From contig CANHNG010000040.1 in the NCBI GenBank assembly GCA_947461915.1, positions 1-9,438 of the forward strand: DNA of 9,438 nt, written 5' to 3'. Shown one piece after another: positions 1-7,250 of this stretch. The stretch comes from Flavobacteriaceae bacterium (lineage in GTDB: Bacteria; Bacteroidota; Bacteroidia; Flavobacteriales; Flavobacteriaceae). The translations under genes and the position numbers were made by a program. Numbering within the stretch: position 1 is the stretch's first letter; each line of letters begins with the position of its first letter. The notes under the pieces are model-generated. The model made no database searches, had not been told where the DNA came from, and saw nothing but the letters and a program-made list of their open reading frames with translations.

Positions 1-27
1 TCTATTTATGCTCAATATCGGAAATGA
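1..27 (+). CDS. C-terminal tail of an upstream gene (partial)
   Basis: Frame 1 is open from the window edge and reads SIYAQYRK before a TGA at 25-27. The stop overlaps the ATG of the next gene in an ATGA arrangement (24-27), the typical junction of translationally coupled genes and one that recurs downstream. Eight residues are too few to name the protein. A basic, aromatic C-terminus of this kind is common in glycosyltransferases, but that is only a guess. The existence of a gene end here is inferred from the coupling, not from homology. Confidence 0.5.
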   Translation, partial: SIYAQYRK

Positions 28-965
28 TTATTAGAAATGCAACATTAGAAGACATTCCGGACATAGTTTGCTTATTAAAGCTAAGTTTAGGCGAAGGATT
101 AATTAAAAAATCAATAGAAAGTTGGTATTTTAAACATATTAATAATCCATTCGGAGAATCTTATGTTTTATTAGCTTATGAAAATGATATTTTAATTGGA
201 GTTAGAGCATTTATGAAATGGCAATGGCAACTAGGGGATCAAATTTGGAATTCTTATAGAGCCGTTGACACTGCAACACATCCGGATTATCAAGGGAAGG
301 GGATTTTTAAAAAATTAACCCTGAAAGCTCTAGAGGATGTTCAAGAAAAAGAAGGTGAAACATTTGTATTTAACACACCTAATCAATATAGTCGCCCAGG
401 TTATTTAAAAATGGGTTGGAAAATTGTTGGCGCTATTGAATTAGCTGTAATCCCAACAGTTTTATATGTCATTCCGTATTTTTTTTCCAAAATAAAGCCA
501 AATAATACAATTGGTGCACAGGACTTAAATCAACTTTGTGAATTATATAACCAAGAATTATCAAATAAAAATGCCATATTCACACCAAAATCTGCAGCAT
601 ATTTAAAATGGCGTTATGAAGAAAACCCTTTGCAGGATTATATAGTTTCCTCTGATAATAATTTTTACATAGCCTTTTATATCAAAAAGCATAAATTTTT
701 TAATGAACTTAGAGTCGTAGAAACAATTAGTTCCAATCAGAATAATCATCTGAAGCAAATTCGAAAAGCTATACTAAGTTTTGCATTTCAAAATAAATGT
801 TGGTTAGTGACTACAGCAAATAAGGACTTGTTTCGGTTAAGAATATATGGTAAATTTGGACCTAAATTGACCATTAGAACACTCACCCAAGACACCCATT
901 TTATTAATACTGTCCATACTATGCAAAATTGGCATTATAGTTTAGGCGATTTAGAATTATTTTAG
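24..965 (+). CDS. GNAT-family N-acyltransferase, long two-part form (polysaccharide locus type)
   Basis: Predicted cytoplasmic acyl-CoA-dependent acyltransferase of 313 residues. The N-terminal half is a GNAT domain: it opens with MIIRNATLEDIPDIVCLL (the usual R-x-A-x-x-D start) and carries the acetyl-CoA pyrophosphate loop HPDYQGKGIF, with Q90 and G93 at the Q-x-x-G positions, followed by a helix. The C-terminal half has no second clear CoA loop but contains AAYLKWRYEENP near residues 191-202 and ends in WHYSLGDLELF. From memory, a WRY block and a W-x(4)-GD-x-x-x-F terminus mark a GNAT subgroup found in exopolysaccharide clusters. The length is about twice that of a single GNAT domain. It is coupled by ATGA to the gene before it and lies 3 bases from the membrane gene after it. 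The acceptor is unknown; an amino sugar of the repeat unit is the obvious candidate. Confidence 0.75.
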   Translation: MIIRNATLEDIPDIVCLLKLSLGEGLIKKSIESWYFKHINNPFGESYVLLAYENDILIGVRAFMKWQWQLGDQIWNSYRAVDTATHPDYQGKGIFKKLTLKALEDVQEKEGETFVFNTPNQYSRPGYLKMGWKIVGAIELAVIPTVLYVIPYFFSKIKPNNTIGAQDLNQLCELYNQELSNKNAIFTPKSAAYLKWRYEENPLQDYIVSSDNNFYIAFYIKKHKFFNELRVVETISSNQNNHLKQIRKAILSFAFQNKCWLVTTANKDLFRLRIYGKFGPKLTIRTLTQDTHFINTVHTMQNWHYSLGDLELF

Positions 966-968
966 AAA

Positions 969-2150
969 ATGATTGATTTTGTATTTGTTTTTATTGCACT
1001 ATTAATGGCGAATCAAGTGCTGTTTAAAAATTTGTCGAATAAATTTGTTTTTTTTGACAAGAAACTAATGAACAGGTTGTATTGGTATCATATCGTCTTT
1101 TTTCTAATCTATTTTACTTATGCTAGTTTTGAGGCATCGGATTCGAAAGCGTATTATATAGATGCAGGTATCGTAAGAGAGAATTGGACGTCACTTTTTC
1201 TGACGGGCACAAAATTTATTGTTTTTGTTGCAAATCCTCTTGTGCAATTTGGACTTTCATATCTTACGGTAATGCTTATTTTTGCTTGGACAGGTTATGT
1301 TGGTTTTCTTTTTGCCTATCTTTTTTTTAAGGAAAACATTACGATAAATATAACGGTATTTAAAAAATTTGATTTGCTATCCCTCTTACTTTTTTTACCT
1401 AATATGCATTTTTGGACGGTGTCACTCGGAAAAGGGAGCTTGATTTTTATGGGATTGATGCTCTTCGCTTATGCCTTGCGATTTCCACAAAAAAGACTAT
1501 TTACATTATTGTTAGGAGGATTCTTGGTATATATGATTCGTCCCCACGTAATGCTTTTTGTCTTAGTTGGAGTTATGGTTGGTATAATAACAGGTAAAAG
1601 TAAATTGGGTGTTGGAATTAAGTTATTAATTTTAGCTGCTTCCATAGCATTTTTAATTTCTGCCAAAGGGTCTATTCTTTCGGTAGCAAAGTTACAGGAT
1701 TCAGAAAATGTGGTTGAGGATTTTGATCAATTTGCCTTAGAACAAGCAGGAAGACTGGAAACTTCAGGTTCAGGAGTTCAAATGAGTAATTATTCACTAC
1801 CATTTAAATTTTTTACCTTTTGGTTTCGTCCTCTTTTTGTCGATTCCCCTGGTATATTGGGTATGTTTAGTTCAATCGAAAATTTAATTTATTTACTGTT
1901 ATTTGCCAAAATATCCAACAGGCGATTTTTGCGTTTTATTATTAAGGCTCCTTATCTAGTTAAAACATCTCTTATTATTTTTGTGTTGACTTCTTTTGCT
2001 TTGACTTTTGTAATGTCCAATTTGGGTATTATGATGCGTCAAAAATCAATGGTGATGTATTTTGGATTTTTCGTTATCTATTATTTTTTAGCGAATGAAA
2101 AATTCCAACTTTTGCAAAAACAACAACCCCCAGCTGTTGCTTTAGTATAA
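969..2150 (+). CDS. Polytopic inner-membrane protein, candidate Wzy-type polysaccharide polymerase
   Basis: A 393-residue protein made mostly of hydrophobic segments, roughly ten to eleven helices (for example residues 1-19, 37-54, 82-120, 136-150, 156-170, 177-208, 215-232, 303-314, 332-350 and 361-375). One longer polar stretch (about 233-280) is probably a loop outside the membrane. Recognisable blocks are LPNMHFWTVSLGKGSL (143-158), RPH (191-193), FRPLF (286-290) and MRQK (356-359). Arginines at the edges of helices and one large loop suit Wzy/EpsG-like O-antigen polymerases, which join lipid-linked repeat units on the periplasmic face. These proteins diverge too far for motif proof, so the call rests on topology, length and position in a glycan operon. 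It could instead be another integral membrane protein of the pathway. It has too few helices for a typical 12-14 helix Wzx flippase, which is otherwise absent. Confidence 0.5.
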   Translation: MIDFVFVFIALLMANQVLFKNLSNKFVFFDKKLMNRLYWYHIVFFLIYFTYASFEASDSKAYYIDAGIVRENWTSLFLTGTKFIVFVANPLVQFGLSYLTVMLIFAWTGYVGFLFAYLFFKENITINITVFKKFDLLSLLLFLPNMHFWTVSLGKGSLIFMGLMLFAYALRFPQKRLFTLLLGGFLVYMIRPHVMLFVLVGVMVGIITGKSKLGVGIKLLILAASIAFLISAKGSILSVAKLQDSENVVEDFDQFALEQAGRLETSGSGVQMSNYSLPFKFFTFWFRPLFVDSPGILGMFSSIENLIYLLLFAKISNRRFLRFIIKAPYLVKTSLIIFVLTSFALTFVMSNLGIMMRQKSMVMYFGFFVIYYFLANEKFQLLQKQQPPAVALV

Positions 2151-2166
2151 TTATTTAAAAGTAAAA

Positions 2167-3129
2167 ATGAAAAAAGGGGCTTTGGTTATTTCACTTGATT
2201 TTGAATTAGTTTGGGGTTTATTTGACCATATTGATATAAATGATACCGTTTCTTATTTTAACAATACGCTCGAATCAATCCCTCAAATAATTTCTATTTT
2301 CGAAAAAAATAACATCCAGGCCACTTGGGCTACTGTGGGGATGCTTTTTAATGAAAACTGGGAGGAATGGCATTCGAACATTCCGGATAGTATCCCAACT
2401 TACAATAAGGTAGAACTGAATCCCTATGAATATGGAAAAAAACATCAAAAAAGCGGTTTGGATCAATTGTTTTTTGCACCTGATTTGATAAAAACCATTC
2501 AAAGTGCCAAAGGCCAAGAAATAGGAACCCATACCTATTCCCATTACTATTGTTTGGAAAAGGGACAAACTAAGGCGCAATTTGAAGCCGATATAAATCA
2601 AGCTATGAAAATGGCTCAAAAATTTAATATTGATTTAAAATCACTCGTTTTTCCGCGAAACCAATTCAATGAAGATTACCTTGAAATATGTGCTCACAAA
2701 GGCATTGAAACCGTACGAACTAATCCAAATTTTTGGTATTGGGACACAACCAAAAAAGAAACTTTTGCAGTAAAATTAGCCCGAACTGGCGATGCCTATT
2801 TGTCTTTTGGGAAGAAGTCGTATGAGGCAAATAGTCTAACCCTAGACAAAGTGATTTGTCAACCAGCTAGCAGATTTCTAAGGCCGCAACATTCGTTAGG
2901 GGTATTGAATGCCTCTAGGTTAAACAGAATCAATAACGAAATGATTCAAGCTGCAGCAAATGGGGAGGTATATCATTTGTGGTGGCATCCTCATAATTTT
3001 GGGGGTGATGTTGTTGGTTCCATAAAAACACTTCAGGCGATTGTGGAAACTTTTAAGTATTGCAGCAATACGTATGGTATGGAGAGTCTGACTATGAAAC
3101 AGCTCAGGGACAGTTTCTTGGGGACTTAA
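2167..3129 (+). CDS. Polysaccharide deacetylase family protein (NodB fold, carbohydrate esterase 4-like)
   Basis: A 320-residue metal-dependent deacetylase-like protein. The first strand gives SLDFELVWG, with D11 and E13 standing where NodB proteins have their Asp pair. Then come ATWATVGMLF (a standard second motif), GTHTYSH with the metal-binding His-x3-His at H122 and H126, FPRNQ at 162-166 (the R/N-rich motif 3 region), and HLWWHPHNF at 270-278, carrying the late catalytic His. All elements are in the expected order, so the enzyme looks intact. The family removes N- or O-acetyl groups from glycans. There is no signal peptide or N-terminal membrane helix, unlike secreted peptidoglycan or biofilm deacetylases, so it probably acts in the cytoplasm on a nucleotide- or lipid-linked sugar of this pathway. 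It starts 16 bases after the membrane gene. The substrate cannot be read from the sequence. Confidence 0.85.
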   Translation: MKKGALVISLDFELVWGLFDHIDINDTVSYFNNTLESIPQIISIFEKNNIQATWATVGMLFNENWEEWHSNIPDSIPTYNKVELNPYEYGKKHQKSGLDQLFFAPDLIKTIQSAKGQEIGTHTYSHYYCLEKGQTKAQFEADINQAMKMAQKFNIDLKSLVFPRNQFNEDYLEICAHKGIETVRTNPNFWYWDTTKKETFAVKLARTGDAYLSFGKKSYEANSLTLDKVICQPASRFLRPQHSLGVLNASRLNRINNEMIQAAANGEVYHLWWHPHNFGGDVVGSIKTLQAIVETFKYCSNTYGMESLTMKQLRDSFLGT

Positions 3130-3162
3130 AGTGCCATATTTCTTAAATTACATTCCTTAAAT

Positions 3163-4320
3163 ATGCTAAAACAAACACTCATACGCATTACTACTGTGCC
3201 TCTTTCTTTAGAAAAATTAATTTCTGGGCAATTGCATTTTATGAGTTCATTTTATAATGTCATTGCAGTTTCTTCCGATAAGGAACGTTTGGAAAGATAT
3301 GGAGAATCAGAAAAAGTGGCTGTGTTTCCTCTCGAAATGACCCGAAAAATAACACCGCTACGGGACGTGTTCGCGGTACTTAAATTGTATTTTTTCCTAA
3401 AAAAAACAAAGCCTTTTATAGTTCATACCCATACCCCAAAAGCAGGAATTGTTGGGATGTTAGCTTCAAAATTAGCCGGAATTCCCCATCGATTACATAC
3501 TGTTGCAGGCATGCCTCTATTAGAGCAAGCGGGTTTTAAAAGAATGGTATTAAATTTTGTTGAAAAACTTACGTACTCTTGTGCGACAAAAGTGTATCCA
3601 AATTCTTTTAAATTGAGAGATGTTATAATTAAAAATGAATATTGTCCTCCAACGAAATTAAAAGTCTTGGCCAATGGCAGTTCCAATGGAATTGATACTT
3701 CTTATTTTGATGCTACTCATTTTTCTGAAGATCAGAAAAGTAGTTTAAAACAAGATCTAGGGATTAAATCCTCTGATTTTGTTTTTATATTTGTGGGTCG
3801 CATTGTTTCAGACAAAGGGATAAATGAATTAGTAAGTGCTTTTTCAGAAATTCAAGAATATAAAACGGATCTAAAACTACTGTTAGTTGGGCCTTATGAA
3901 CAAGAACTTGATCCCCTGAAAGAGGAAACATTGAATCAAATAAACGCCAACAAATCAATATTTTCAGTAGGATACCAAGATGAAGTTAGGTCCTATTTTG
4001 CCATATCAGATTGCTTGGTTTTTCCGAGTTATAGAGAAGGTTTTCCTAATGTTGTAATGCAGGCTGGTGCTATGGGACTGCCCAGTATTGTATCCGATAT
4101 AAATGGGTGTAATGAAATTATTGAAGATACGAAAAATGGCTATATTATTCCGGTAAGAGATAAAGAAGCAGTTAAGGAAACCCTAATAAGAATCTTGGAG
4201 AATCAAGAGGAATATTCTAAAATGCAACAGAATGCAAGGGAAATGATAGTATCCCGTTTTGATCAAAAAATAATGTGGGAATCAATATTGCAGGAATATC
4301 GTAATTTTGAAGCCAAATAG
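3163..4320 (+). CDS. Glycosyltransferase family 4 (GT-B fold)
   Basis: A 385-residue retaining glycosyltransferase predicted to add a sugar from a nucleotide donor to a lipid-linked acceptor at the cytoplasmic membrane face. The N-terminal acceptor domain contains HTHTPKAGIVG (88-98) and LHTVAGMPLLE (111-121), blocks I associate with a GT4 subgroup common in Bacteroidota glycan clusters. The C-terminal donor domain opens with FVGRIVSDKG, where R213 and K218 are the usual phosphate-binding pair, and continues with YREGFPNVVMQAGAMGLP (290-307) and DINGCNEII. In the normally E-x7-E motif the first Glu is E292 but the second position is Q300. The gene ends 7 bases before the phosphoglycosyl transferase, which suggests it adds the second sugar to the lipid-linked product of that enzyme. 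The sugar it transfers is not predictable. Confidence 0.88.
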   Translation: MLKQTLIRITTVPLSLEKLISGQLHFMSSFYNVIAVSSDKERLERYGESEKVAVFPLEMTRKITPLRDVFAVLKLYFFLKKTKPFIVHTHTPKAGIVGMLASKLAGIPHRLHTVAGMPLLEQAGFKRMVLNFVEKLTYSCATKVYPNSFKLRDVIIKNEYCPPTKLKVLANGSSNGIDTSYFDATHFSEDQKSSLKQDLGIKSSDFVFIFVGRIVSDKGINELVSAFSEIQEYKTDLKLLLVGPYEQELDPLKEETLNQINANKSIFSVGYQDEVRSYFAISDCLVFPSYREGFPNVVMQAGAMGLPSIVSDINGCNEIIEDTKNGYIIPVRDKEAVKETLIRILENQEEYSKMQQNAREMIVSRFDQKIMWESILQEYRNFEAK

Positions 4321-4327
4321 AATTAAC

Positions 4328-4936
4328 ATGTATAAAAAATACTTCAAGAGAATAGTAGATTTTTTGATTTCATTATTGGGTTTATTGGTCTTGTCTCCCT
4401 TGTTTATAATCATAATTATTGTTCTGTTTATTGCCAATAATGGGAGTCCTTTTTTCTTTCAAAATCGTCCAGGAAAAGATGGCGTAGTGTTTAAAATTGT
4501 AAAATTTAAAACAATGAACGATAAGAAGGATCAAAATGGGAATTTATGTTCCGATGAAATGAGATTAACAAAAATAGGCAGTTTTATTCGGAAAATTTCA
4601 TTAGACGAATTACCTCAATTGGTAAATGTTTTAAAAGGAGATATGAGTTTAGTTGGTCCAAGACCATTACTCACAAATTATCTGCATTTGTATACGGAGT
4701 ATCAAAATAGACGACATGAAGTAAAACCGGGAATTACAGGATTGGCACAAGTGAACGGAAGAAACGCGATATCTTGGGGAGAAAAGTTTGATTATGATGT
4801 TTTGTATGTTGATTCTATTTCATTTGTTTTAGATCTTAAAATAATTTTTTTAACAATAAAAAAAGTGATTATAAAAGAAGGAATTAATTCAGATAATGCT
4901 GCCACTATTGAGCCATTCAATGGAAATAATTTATGA
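4328..4936 (+). CDS. pglC-like: Small monotopic phosphoglycosyl transferase (PglC-like initiating sugar transferase)
   Basis: Catalyses transfer of a phosphosugar from a UDP-sugar to undecaprenyl phosphate, the first committed step of glycan assembly. The 202-residue protein is the minimal PglC-size form without the extra N-terminal helices of WbaP/WcaJ. It begins MYKKYFKRIVDFL and has one membrane segment (about 12-40) containing Ser23-Pro24, the helix-breaking pair that makes PglC re-entrant. The catalytic Asp-Glu dyad is D93-E94 in SLDELPQL, the same numbering I recall for Campylobacter PglC. Further family blocks are FKTMND, GDMSLVGPRPLL and KPGITGLAQVNGRN. I chose the ATG at 4328: the frame also has a TTG at 4307 inside the previous gene, but that would add seven non-family residues, whereas the ATG start gives the family's N-terminus. 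The stop overlaps the next ATG (ATGA, 4933-4936). Confidence 0.93.
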   Translation: MYKKYFKRIVDFLISLLGLLVLSPLFIIIIIVLFIANNGSPFFFQNRPGKDGVVFKIVKFKTMNDKKDQNGNLCSDEMRLTKIGSFIRKISLDELPQLVNVLKGDMSLVGPRPLLTNYLHLYTEYQNRRHEVKPGITGLAQVNGRNAISWGEKFDYDVLYVDSISFVLDLKIIFLTIKKVIIKEGINSDNAATIEPFNGNNL

Positions 4937-5262
4937 GTATAGAAAAAAAAATAATCAGATCAATGCTAAGGTCTACTAGTGCATATAATCTTTATAGAGA
5001 AGATAAAATGTATTACCAAGCTTTAAGAATTTTCAGCGCTAATAAAAAAACATATAAATTATTAGTCCAATATTCGTATGATTGCGACGAAGCGATATTG
5101 AAAGAGGTTTATAATTATATTTTTCACTTGGAAGATTGGTTTAATCAATTTACTATACATGCCGATAAAGAAATGGCATTAGAAGCGGAGTTTGTATTCG
5201 AAAGGCTTAAAAATTCCATTCCCTTTCCTTCTGATTTTATCAACAAAATCAATTCATTATGA
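4933..5262 (+). CDS. Small conserved-context protein of unknown function
   Basis: I do not recognise this 109-residue protein. It shows no signal peptide, membrane helix, zinc-binding cysteine cluster or known active-site motif. It appears largely helical and soluble, with a basic N-terminus (MSIEKKIIRSMLRS), an aromatic-rich centre (YYQALRIF, then a VYNYIFHLEDWFNQF segment around residues 58-72) and an acidic helix (KEMALEAEFVFERLK). It is real by context: its ATG overlaps the phosphoglycosyl transferase stop and its own TGA overlaps the formyltransferase start, both as ATGA, so its production is tied to both neighbours. Base composition matches the AT-rich phosphoglycosyl transferase. It might be a helper or partner for one of them, or a small decorating protein; that is inference from position only. 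Confidence 0.75.
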   Translation: MSIEKKIIRSMLRSTSAYNLYREDKMYYQALRIFSANKKTYKLLVQYSYDCDEAILKEVYNYIFHLEDWFNQFTIHADKEMALEAEFVFERLKNSIPFPSDFINKINSL

Positions 5263-6017
5263 AGTTTGCATTTGCTGGCGACAGAAAAATTAGTTGTACG
5301 ATTTTAAAATTTATCATTAGTAAAGGATATAAGCCTTCTGCTTTATTTGTCAGCGATTTTGATACGACTTCACACGACGATGAATTAATTGAAATTTCAG
5401 GTTTAGATGAATCCCTAGTTTTTAGAGGAAATGAATTTAAAGATCCTGAGGCAATTGAATTTTTGTCCGCTTTAGGGTTAGATTATATATTTGGGATTCA
5501 TTTTCCATATATTATCCCAGCTGAAATTCTTGCCATTCCAAAAATTGGGGTCGTGAATTTACACCCCGCTTTTTTGCCCTATAATAAAGGTTGGCATACC
5601 CCTTCATGGGCTATTATTGAAGGCCATCCTTACGGAGCCACTCTGCATTTTATGGAGGAAGCTTTAGATGAGGGAGATATAATTCATCAAAAAAGGATGG
5701 ACGTTTATCCAATTGATACGGCACACTCTTTATATAAAAGGGTTTTAAAGTTAGAAGAGGAAGTATTTTATGAGTCTTTTGATTCATTGTTAGCAATGAA
5801 GCCAAATAGAATTAAGCAATTACATAAAGGAACTTCACATCAAAAAAAGGAATTAAAAGCATTGCGAGAAATCAGTATTTCTGAAAATAGCAATGCAATT
5901 GATTTAATAAATAAAATTAGGGCACTAACAACTAATGACCAAAATGAATCGGCTTATTTTATCTTAGAAGGTAAAAAAATTGGGGTTCAAATAAATCTAT
6001 TTTACCAAAATGAGTAA
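5259..6017 (+). CDS. Sugar N-formyltransferase (methionyl-tRNA formyltransferase-like fold)
   Basis: Predicted to move a formyl group from N10-formyltetrahydrofolate to the amino group of a nucleotide-linked amino sugar in the cytoplasm. The 252-residue protein starts with a Rossmann-like strand (MKFAFAGDRKIS) and carries the family core NLHPAFLPYNKGWHTPSW (100-117). The catalytic triad is visible: N100 and H102 in NLHP, and D137 in ALDEGDII; the 35-residue His-to-Asp spacing is close to that of ArnA (H104, D140). After the catalytic domain (about 1-190) a tail of about 60 residues ends the protein, shorter than in methionyl-tRNA formyltransferase, which is about 310 residues and has a tRNA-binding domain. 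The ATG at 5259 is fixed by the ATGA overlap, and its end overlaps the aminotransferase by 8 bases. With an aminotransferase directly downstream, the acceptor is very likely the 4-amino group made by that enzyme. Confidence 0.88.
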   Translation: MKFAFAGDRKISCTILKFIISKGYKPSALFVSDFDTTSHDDELIEISGLDESLVFRGNEFKDPEAIEFLSALGLDYIFGIHFPYIIPAEILAIPKIGVVNLHPAFLPYNKGWHTPSWAIIEGHPYGATLHFMEEALDEGDIIHQKRMDVYPIDTAHSLYKRVLKLEEEVFYESFDSLLAMKPNRIKQLHKGTSHQKKELKALREISISENSNAIDLINKIRALTTNDQNESAYFILEGKKIGVQINLFYQNE

Positions 6018-7167
6018 TTCAAAAATATGGCTTTCGTCCCCGCACATGGGAGGCAATGAACAAAAATTTGTTCAAGAGGCTTTTGATACGAACTGGGTTG
6101 CGCCACTTGGTCCTAATGTCAATGGATTAGAAAGAGACTTAGAAGATTATTTGGGAAACCAAGCTTATGTAGGCGCCTTGAGTTCAGGAACTGCGGCTAT
6201 TCACCTGGGGTTGGTTTTGCTAGGGGTAAAATCAGGCGATGAGGTAATCTGTCAAAGCATGACTTTTTCGGCTTCGGCAAATCCAATACTATACCAAGGC
6301 GCTACTCCTATTTTTGTGGATAGCGAGTTGGATACTTGGAATCTTTGTCCAATTGCACTGGAAGAAGCCATAAAAGATAGGATAACCAAAGGGAAAAAAC
6401 CAAAAGCTATCATAGCGGTACATTTATATGGTGTTCCTTATAAAGTCGAGGCAGTTAGAGCCATTGCTGATAGATATGAAATTCCAATTCTGGAGGATAG
6501 TGCTGAGGCTTTAGGGAGTAGTTACAAAGGGCAGAAATGTGGCACTTTTGGCGACATTGGCATTTTGTCATTTAACGGGAATAAAATCATTACTACTTCA
6601 GGCGGTGGAGCTATCGTGACCAAAACAAAAGAATGGAAGGAAAAAGCGGTGTTCTTTGCTACTCAATCTAGGGACGAAGCACCCCATTACCAACATAGCG
6701 AAATAGGCTATAATTATAGAATGAGCAATATTTGTGCTGGAATAGGTCGCGGGCAAATGGAAGTGTTAGAGTATCATGTTGCTTTGCGAAGAGCAATGCA
6801 TGATTTTTATGTAGAGGTATTCAAAGACATAAAAGGAATCCAGGTGTTTACGGTTCCAAATGCCGATTATTTTTCAAATTATTGGTTGAGCACCATAACT
6901 GTAGATTCAAAAATAACCAATGGTATAGACCGTGAAACGATACGATTGGCCTTTGAAGCCGCTAACATAGAATGCCGCCCTTTGTGGAAGCCCATGCACC
7001 TGCAACTTATTTTCGAAAAACATCCTTATTACGGTGCTAATGTCGCAGCCACTTTATTTGAAAAGGGCTTGTGTTTGCCTTCCGGTTCAAATTTGACTGA
7101 CAATGAGAGGTTCAGGATTAAGACCGTTGTCAATCGTTTATTTAATCATTTAGATTCGGCTCTTTAA
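6010..7167 (+). CDS. pglE-like: PLP-dependent nucleotide-sugar aminotransferase, DegT/DnrJ/EryC1 family, PglE-like
   Basis: Predicted to aminate C4 of a UDP-4-keto-6-deoxy sugar with glutamate as donor. The 385-residue protein opens LSSPHMGGNEQKFVQEAF and WVAPLGPNVNGLE, which closely resembles the start of Campylobacter PglE as I remember it (SPPHMGGNE, then APLG). The PLP site is complete: SSGTAAIHL (58-66) for phosphate binding, D163 in LEDSAEALGS to bind the pyridine nitrogen, and the Schiff-base lysine K192 in FNGNKIITTSGGGA. GYNYRMSN and the C-terminal ECRPLWKPMHLQ also fit sugar aminotransferases. It overlaps the formyltransferase by 8 bases, so the two products are probably made together. 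The family also includes dTDP-4-keto-6-deoxyglucose aminotransferases (VioA, QdtB type). The N-terminal match and the neighbouring PglC- and PglF-like genes favour the UDP-GlcNAc-derived substrate. Confidence 0.9.
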   Translation: MSNSKIWLSSPHMGGNEQKFVQEAFDTNWVAPLGPNVNGLERDLEDYLGNQAYVGALSSGTAAIHLGLVLLGVKSGDEVICQSMTFSASANPILYQGATPIFVDSELDTWNLCPIALEEAIKDRITKGKKPKAIIAVHLYGVPYKVEAVRAIADRYEIPILEDSAEALGSSYKGQKCGTFGDIGILSFNGNKIITTSGGGAIVTKTKEWKEKAVFFATQSRDEAPHYQHSEIGYNYRMSNICAGIGRGQMEVLEYHVALRRAMHDFYVEVFKDIKGIQVFTVPNADYFSNYWLSTITVDSKITNGIDRETIRLAFEAANIECRPLWKPMHLQLIFEKHPYYGANVAATLFEKGLCLPSGSNLTDNERFRIKTVVNRLFNHLDSAL

Positions 7168-7223
7168 TCATATCTTAAAAACAATCATTAATTTTGTCGA
7201 TCAGAGCAAAGTTGAAAAATTGG

Positions 7224-7244
7224 CTCATAACTCATAACTCATAA
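7224..7244 (+). repeat. Three exact tandem copies of the heptamer CTCATAA
   Basis: Copies lie at 7224-7230, 7231-7237 and 7238-7244, with a decayed fourth (CTTAATA) reaching the rfbA ATG at 7251. The repeat fills the space just before the start codon, where a ribosome site would be. I recall similar CATAACT-type heptamer runs between genes in Flavobacterium genomes, but I cannot verify this here. Copy number could change by slippage and alter rfbA spacing. Confidence 0.85.
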
Positions 7245-7250
7245 CTTAAT

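Noticed and set aside
1412..1666. Short frames on both strands inside the membrane protein gene
   Set aside because: They are shadows of a continuous hydrophobic coding frame; no independent start context or motif.
2275..2619. 114-codon reverse-strand frame within the deacetylase gene
   Set aside because: It lies fully opposite an intact gene with recognised motifs, has no domain I recognise and would run against the operon.
3423..3686. 87-codon reverse-strand frame inside the glycosyltransferase gene
   Set aside because: It lies opposite conserved GT4 blocks and has no recognisable content.
4307..4327. TTG start giving seven extra residues on the phosphoglycosyl transferase
   Set aside because: The extension lies mostly inside the preceding gene and does not resemble the family N-terminus; the ATG at 4328 puts the Ser-Pro and Asp-Glu motifs at the usual PglC positions.
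5259..7167. dTDP-4-formamido-4,6-dideoxyglucose (Qui4NFo) synthesis as the main reading
   Set aside because: Not excluded, but ranked second: the aminotransferase N-terminus resembles PglE, and PglC- and PglF-like genes flank it, while no rfbB (dTDP-glucose dehydratase) is present.
7168..7250. Independent promoter for rfbA in the 83-base gap
   Set aside because: I found no TAnnTTTG-type element with a suitably spaced TTTG; the only clear structure is the heptamer repeat.
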